Below, one piece after another: positions 5,806 through 8,056 of a DNA stretch of 8,056 nt. This DNA comes from Candidatus Peregrinibacteria bacterium (GTDB lineage Bacteria; Patescibacteriota; Gracilibacteria; UBA1369). Position numbers and translations under genes: made by a program. The stretch is taken from positions 1 through 8,056 of the forward strand of contig WJJQ01000029.1 in the NCBI GenBank assembly GCA_014729615.1, written 5' to 3'. Every line of letters begins with the position of its first letter. Positions within the stretch are counted from its first letter, which is position 1. The notes under the pieces are model-generated. The model was given only the letters and a program-made list of their open reading frames with translations. It ran no database searches and was not told where the DNA came from.

Positions 5806-6417
5806 TTAAATAAATTCCCACATCTTTCTGAATGACCTTAAAGATCGTTGTTCACGCATACCCGCGTATAAAAGAGCAAACGCTTTCAATCCCATTTCGC
5901 GCATGGTGTCTTTTTGATACTCGCGCATCAAAACGTCATTCATTTTTTCAAGCATTTCAATCCATGCACCATTATATTTTTTTGATGAAATTCCCAAATA
6001 CGCCCTAATTTCAGAACCTTTACCTCGTTTAAGCATGCTATTAATTTCCAACGCATTTTGATCAAAATATTTATTCAAAGCCCCATTGGCAATACCAATG
6101 TGATCCATAATTTTTTCAAAAACCAAATCGTATTTGCTTGCTTCAATGTTTAGAATTTCACGCATTTTTTGCGGACCGTGATTAGCCATAAAATCCACAA
6201 AAAAATCAGCATACGCCTTAACGCACAATTCAATTAATCCCTTTTTAAAAACCAAATAATCAAACACATAACTTAAAGTGTTTTCCTGTTGAGAAATCAA
6301 GTTCATTTTAATACTTTGGACACCACCTTTTAAATATGATTCCATTAAAAATTCCTCTCTTTTTTGCACATCTTCTGCTAGTATCTTTAGTGCTTTTTTT
6401 ATGTAAATTTTAGACAT
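5806..6417 (-). CDS. Hypothetical protein, 203 residues, largely helical
   Basis: I do not recognise this protein. Translation from the ATG at 6417 (minus strand) gives a mostly alpha-helical, Lys- and Glu-rich chain with no signal peptide. Residues 48-80 are moderately hydrophobic and aromatic (YVFDYLVFKKG, CVKAYADFFVDFM) but contain charges, so they are not a clear membrane helix. A Gly/Lys turn (RGKGSE, 131-136) separates the second half, and the C-terminus is basic (REQRSLRSFRKMW, 188-200). Such a basic helical tail could bind nucleic acid or another protein; this is speculation. The gene is transcribed toward the 105-residue gene with only 2 bp between the stops, so the two messages must overlap or share a terminator. 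Upstream it faces priA across 44 bp, and it has the best promoter match in the window (TTGACA-17-TATAAA). No Shine-Dalgarno motif precedes the start. Confidence 0.72.
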   Translation of the reverse strand: MSKIYIKKALKILAEDVQKREEFLMESYLKGGVQSIKMNLISQQENTLSYVFDYLVFKKGLIELCVKAYADFFVDFMANHGPQKMREILNIEASKYDLVFEKIMDHIGIANGALNKYFDQNALEINSMLKRGKGSEIRAYLGISSKKYNGAWIEMLEKMNDVLMREYQKDTMREMGLKAFALLYAGMREQRSLRSFRKMWEFI

Positions 6418-6439
6418 ACGTGTTAAATTAAAGCCTATA

Positions 6440-6468
6440 TTTATATACTACTACGATCTATTTGTCAA
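6440..6468 (-). promoter_or_regulatory. Near-consensus sigma-70-type promoter of the 203-residue gene
   Basis: Read on the minus strand, a perfect -35 TTGACA (plus-strand 6463-6468) is followed after exactly 17 bases by TATAAA (6440-6445), 5 of 6 matches to the -10. Transcription would start near 6433, leaving a leader of about 16 bases before the ATG at 6417. The -35 overlaps the probable TTG start codon of the divergent priA gene (6462-6464), so RNA polymerase binding here competes with priA transcription and initiation. Confidence 0.65.
6444..6449 (+). promoter_or_regulatory. Possible -10 box of priA
   Basis: TATACT matches the -10 consensus at 5 of 6 positions and lies 12 bases before the TTG start. 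Transcription would begin around 6455-6457, giving a nearly leaderless message. No convincing -35 is visible (TGTTAA at 6421-6426 has the right 17-base spacing but matches poorly). It overlaps the spacer of the divergent promoter. Confidence 0.35.
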
Positions 6469-8056
6469 ACACTAAATCAAACAAATTTGCAGAGATACTT
6501 TTAACTCAAAAAGTGGGCGAAAATAACTCAACTTTAACATATTCTGTTCCGGGTTCTATGAACGTAAAACAGGGGCAAATAGTCACAATTCCTTTAAGAA
6601 ATCGCCAAACAAAAGGAATAATTTTTAACCTGACAAATAATAAGCCCGGCTTCAAAACCCGCGACATTGTCAGCATAGAAAAAGAATCTCCACATCTTCA
6701 GACCTGGCAAATTGAGTTGATCAAATGGATAAGCGATTACTATGTTTCTCCTTTATCTAAAACTCTAAAACTGTTTCTTCCGACCACTTTAATCAAACGA
6801 AAAAAAGAATTGAAAATTACGGTACCTGCGGACAATGAAGAAAATCAGATTAAATTCAAGCATGTGCTTAGCGAAAATCAACAATGTATTATTGATGCGA
6901 TAAACAAATCCAAAAACAAAATATCACTTTTACATGGAATAACCGGATCGGGCAAAACCGAAGTTTATTTAAACTTTCTTGAACCCCTGGTAAAAGCCGG
7001 TAAACAAGTGCTTATTCTCGTACCGGAAATTTCACTTACGCCACAAACATGTAGGCGTTTTGAAGAATTTTTTCAGGAAAAAGTAATCGCCATTCACAGC
7101 CATTTAACACCAAAACAAAAAGAAGAAGCCTGGTATAAAATTCACAAAAACAACGTCAAAATCATAATCGGTTCAAGATCGGCGCTATTTGCACCCTTTC
7201 AAAATCTGGCCGCCATCATTATAGACGAGGAACACGACAGTTGTTATAAACAAGACCAAAATCCACGCTATAACGCTATAGATGTGGCAAAAAAAATCTC
7301 AGAATTATTAAACATCAAAGTGATAATGGGTAGCGCTACACCTTCTGTGGAAACCTATTACTTGGCAAAAAAAGGAGCATACGATTTATACGAATTAAAT
7401 GAACGGGCCAATCAAAAAAACTCGCTTTTGCCCAAAACGGCAATAGTGGATATGCGTGAGGAAATAAAGAAAAAGAACTTTTCGATATTCAGCGAAGGTC
7501 TTGCCAAGCAAATGACCGAAAAATTAACTAATAATGAACAAATAATTCTTTTTCTTAACAGACGTGGAGCCGCAAGCGCTGTAATATGCAGAGAATGCGG
7601 ATTCACAATAGATTGTGAAGAATGCCAGATCCCAATGACATACCATAAAAAATTCGCCGTGGAGGGACGCATGTTTAACGCCGAAAAATTAATCTGCCAC
7701 CATTGCGGACTAATAAAAACCGTTCCTGTAAAATGCCCTCAATGTAGCAGTGTATATATAAAATATATTGGTTTGGGCACTCAAAGAATTGAAGAAGACT
7801 GCCAGTTGATGTTTCCATTCGCGCGCGTTTTACGCGCCGACCGCGACACTACGCAAAAAAAAGGCGATTTTGAAAACATGTACAATCAATTCAGAAAACA
7901 TCAGGCTGATATACTTATAGGCACGCAAATGATTTCAATAGGTCTTCACTTACCCAAAGTAAATCTTGTGGGCGTAGTCATGTCAGATATTGGAATCACC
8001 ATTCCTAATTTCAGAAGTGCCGAAAAAACATTCCAATTGATTACTCAAGTGGCCGG
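6462..8056 (+). CDS. priA: Primosomal protein N' (replication restart helicase PriA), 3' end outside window
   Basis: A 3'-to-5' DNA helicase that recognises stalled forks and reloads the replicative helicase. The frame is open from 6432 (stop TAA at 6429-6431) to the window end. The only standard start ahead of the first conserved strand is TTG at 6462; GTG 6513 and ATG 6558 fall inside the N-terminal fork-binding domain. From TTG, 531 complete residues are present. Residues 1-110 form the 3'-end-binding domain (FAEILLTQKV, VTIPLRNRQTKGII). The helicase core has Walker A GITGSGKTEVY (159-169, Lys165), IIIDEEHDSCYKQD (252-265) and GSATPS (290-295). FLNRRGAASAVICRECG (364-380) follows. Eight zinc-binding cysteines are seen at 376, 379, 385, 388, 412, 415, 425 and 428, then IGTQMISIGLHLPKV (486-500) and TFQLITQVAG at the end of the window. 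Walker A Lys165 compares with residue 230 in E. coli PriA: the winged-helix domain appears to be missing. No Shine-Dalgarno motif is present. Confidence 0.96.
   Translation, partial: MSNTKSNKFAEILLTQKVGENNSTLTYSVPGSMNVKQGQIVTIPLRNRQTKGIIFNLTNNKPGFKTRDIVSIEKESPHLQTWQIELIKWISDYYVSPLSKTLKLFLPTTLIKRKKELKITVPADNEENQIKFKHVLSENQQCIIDAINKSKNKISLLHGITGSGKTEVYLNFLEPLVKAGKQVLILVPEISLTPQTCRRFEEFFQEKVIAIHSHLTPKQKEEAWYKIHKNNVKIIIGSRSALFAPFQNLAAIIIDEEHDSCYKQDQNPRYNAIDVAKKISELLNIKVIMGSATPSVETYYLAKKGAYDLYELNERANQKNSLLPKTAIVDMREEIKKKNFSIFSEGLAKQMTEKLTNNEQIILFLNRRGAASAVICRECGFTIDCEECQIPMTYHKKFAVEGRMFNAEKLICHHCGLIKTVPVKCPQCSSVYIKYIGLGTQRIEEDCQLMFPFARVLRADRDTTQKKGDFENMYNQFRKHQADILIGTQMISIGLHLPKVNLVGVVMSDIGITIPNFRSAEKTFQLITQVA

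Overview
The window is about 8 kb of AT-rich bacterial DNA, tightly packed, using the standard code (TGA serves as a stop at 453-455). Its overall character suggests a Candidate Phyla Radiation (Patescibacteria) genome, probably a Parcubacteria-type lineage. The basis is the style of the SecD/SecF signature segments, a compact PriA without a recognisable winged-helix domain, very short spacers and A-rich leaders without Shine-Dalgarno motifs. This assignment is an inference from reading, not from a search.

Positions 1-4065 hold three same-strand genes that look like one transcription unit. They are the 3' part of a mannose-1-phosphate guanylyltransferase, a cupin of the mannose-6-phosphate isomerase type II family overlapping it by ATGA, and, 17 bp later, a 1059-residue SecD-SecF fusion. 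The first two supply or regulate GDP-mannose for surface glycans. The third is the Sec translocon motor that pulls proteins across the membrane. The SecDF protein is the most remarkable object here. Its first extracytoplasmic domain carries a complete parvulin-type prolyl isomerase domain with both conserved histidines, preceded by what looks like a degenerate second parvulin copy. The SecD half also has an apparent extra transmembrane hairpin. The architecture suggests a translocon motor with a built-in foldase on the exit side.

Positions 4066-4346 are non-coding apart from tRNA-Arg(UCG) at 4146-4222. They contain a 9-bp hairpin after secDF, an exact tandem 10-bp repeat whose last base is the first base of the tRNA, and a long bulged hairpin ahead of the next gene.

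Positions 4347-6417 look more accessory. There is a membrane acyltransferase of family 3 (OafA-like, probably O-acetylating a surface glycan), a 105-residue acidic protein of unknown function with its own TATAAT promoter, and a 203-residue helical protein of unknown function on the opposite strand. The last two converge with only 2 bp between their stops.

Positions 6418-8056 hold a 44-bp divergent region and the 5' part of priA, the replication-restart helicase, which runs off the window. A near-consensus promoter for the minus-strand gene (TTGACA-17-TATAAA) overlaps the probable TTG start codon of priA.
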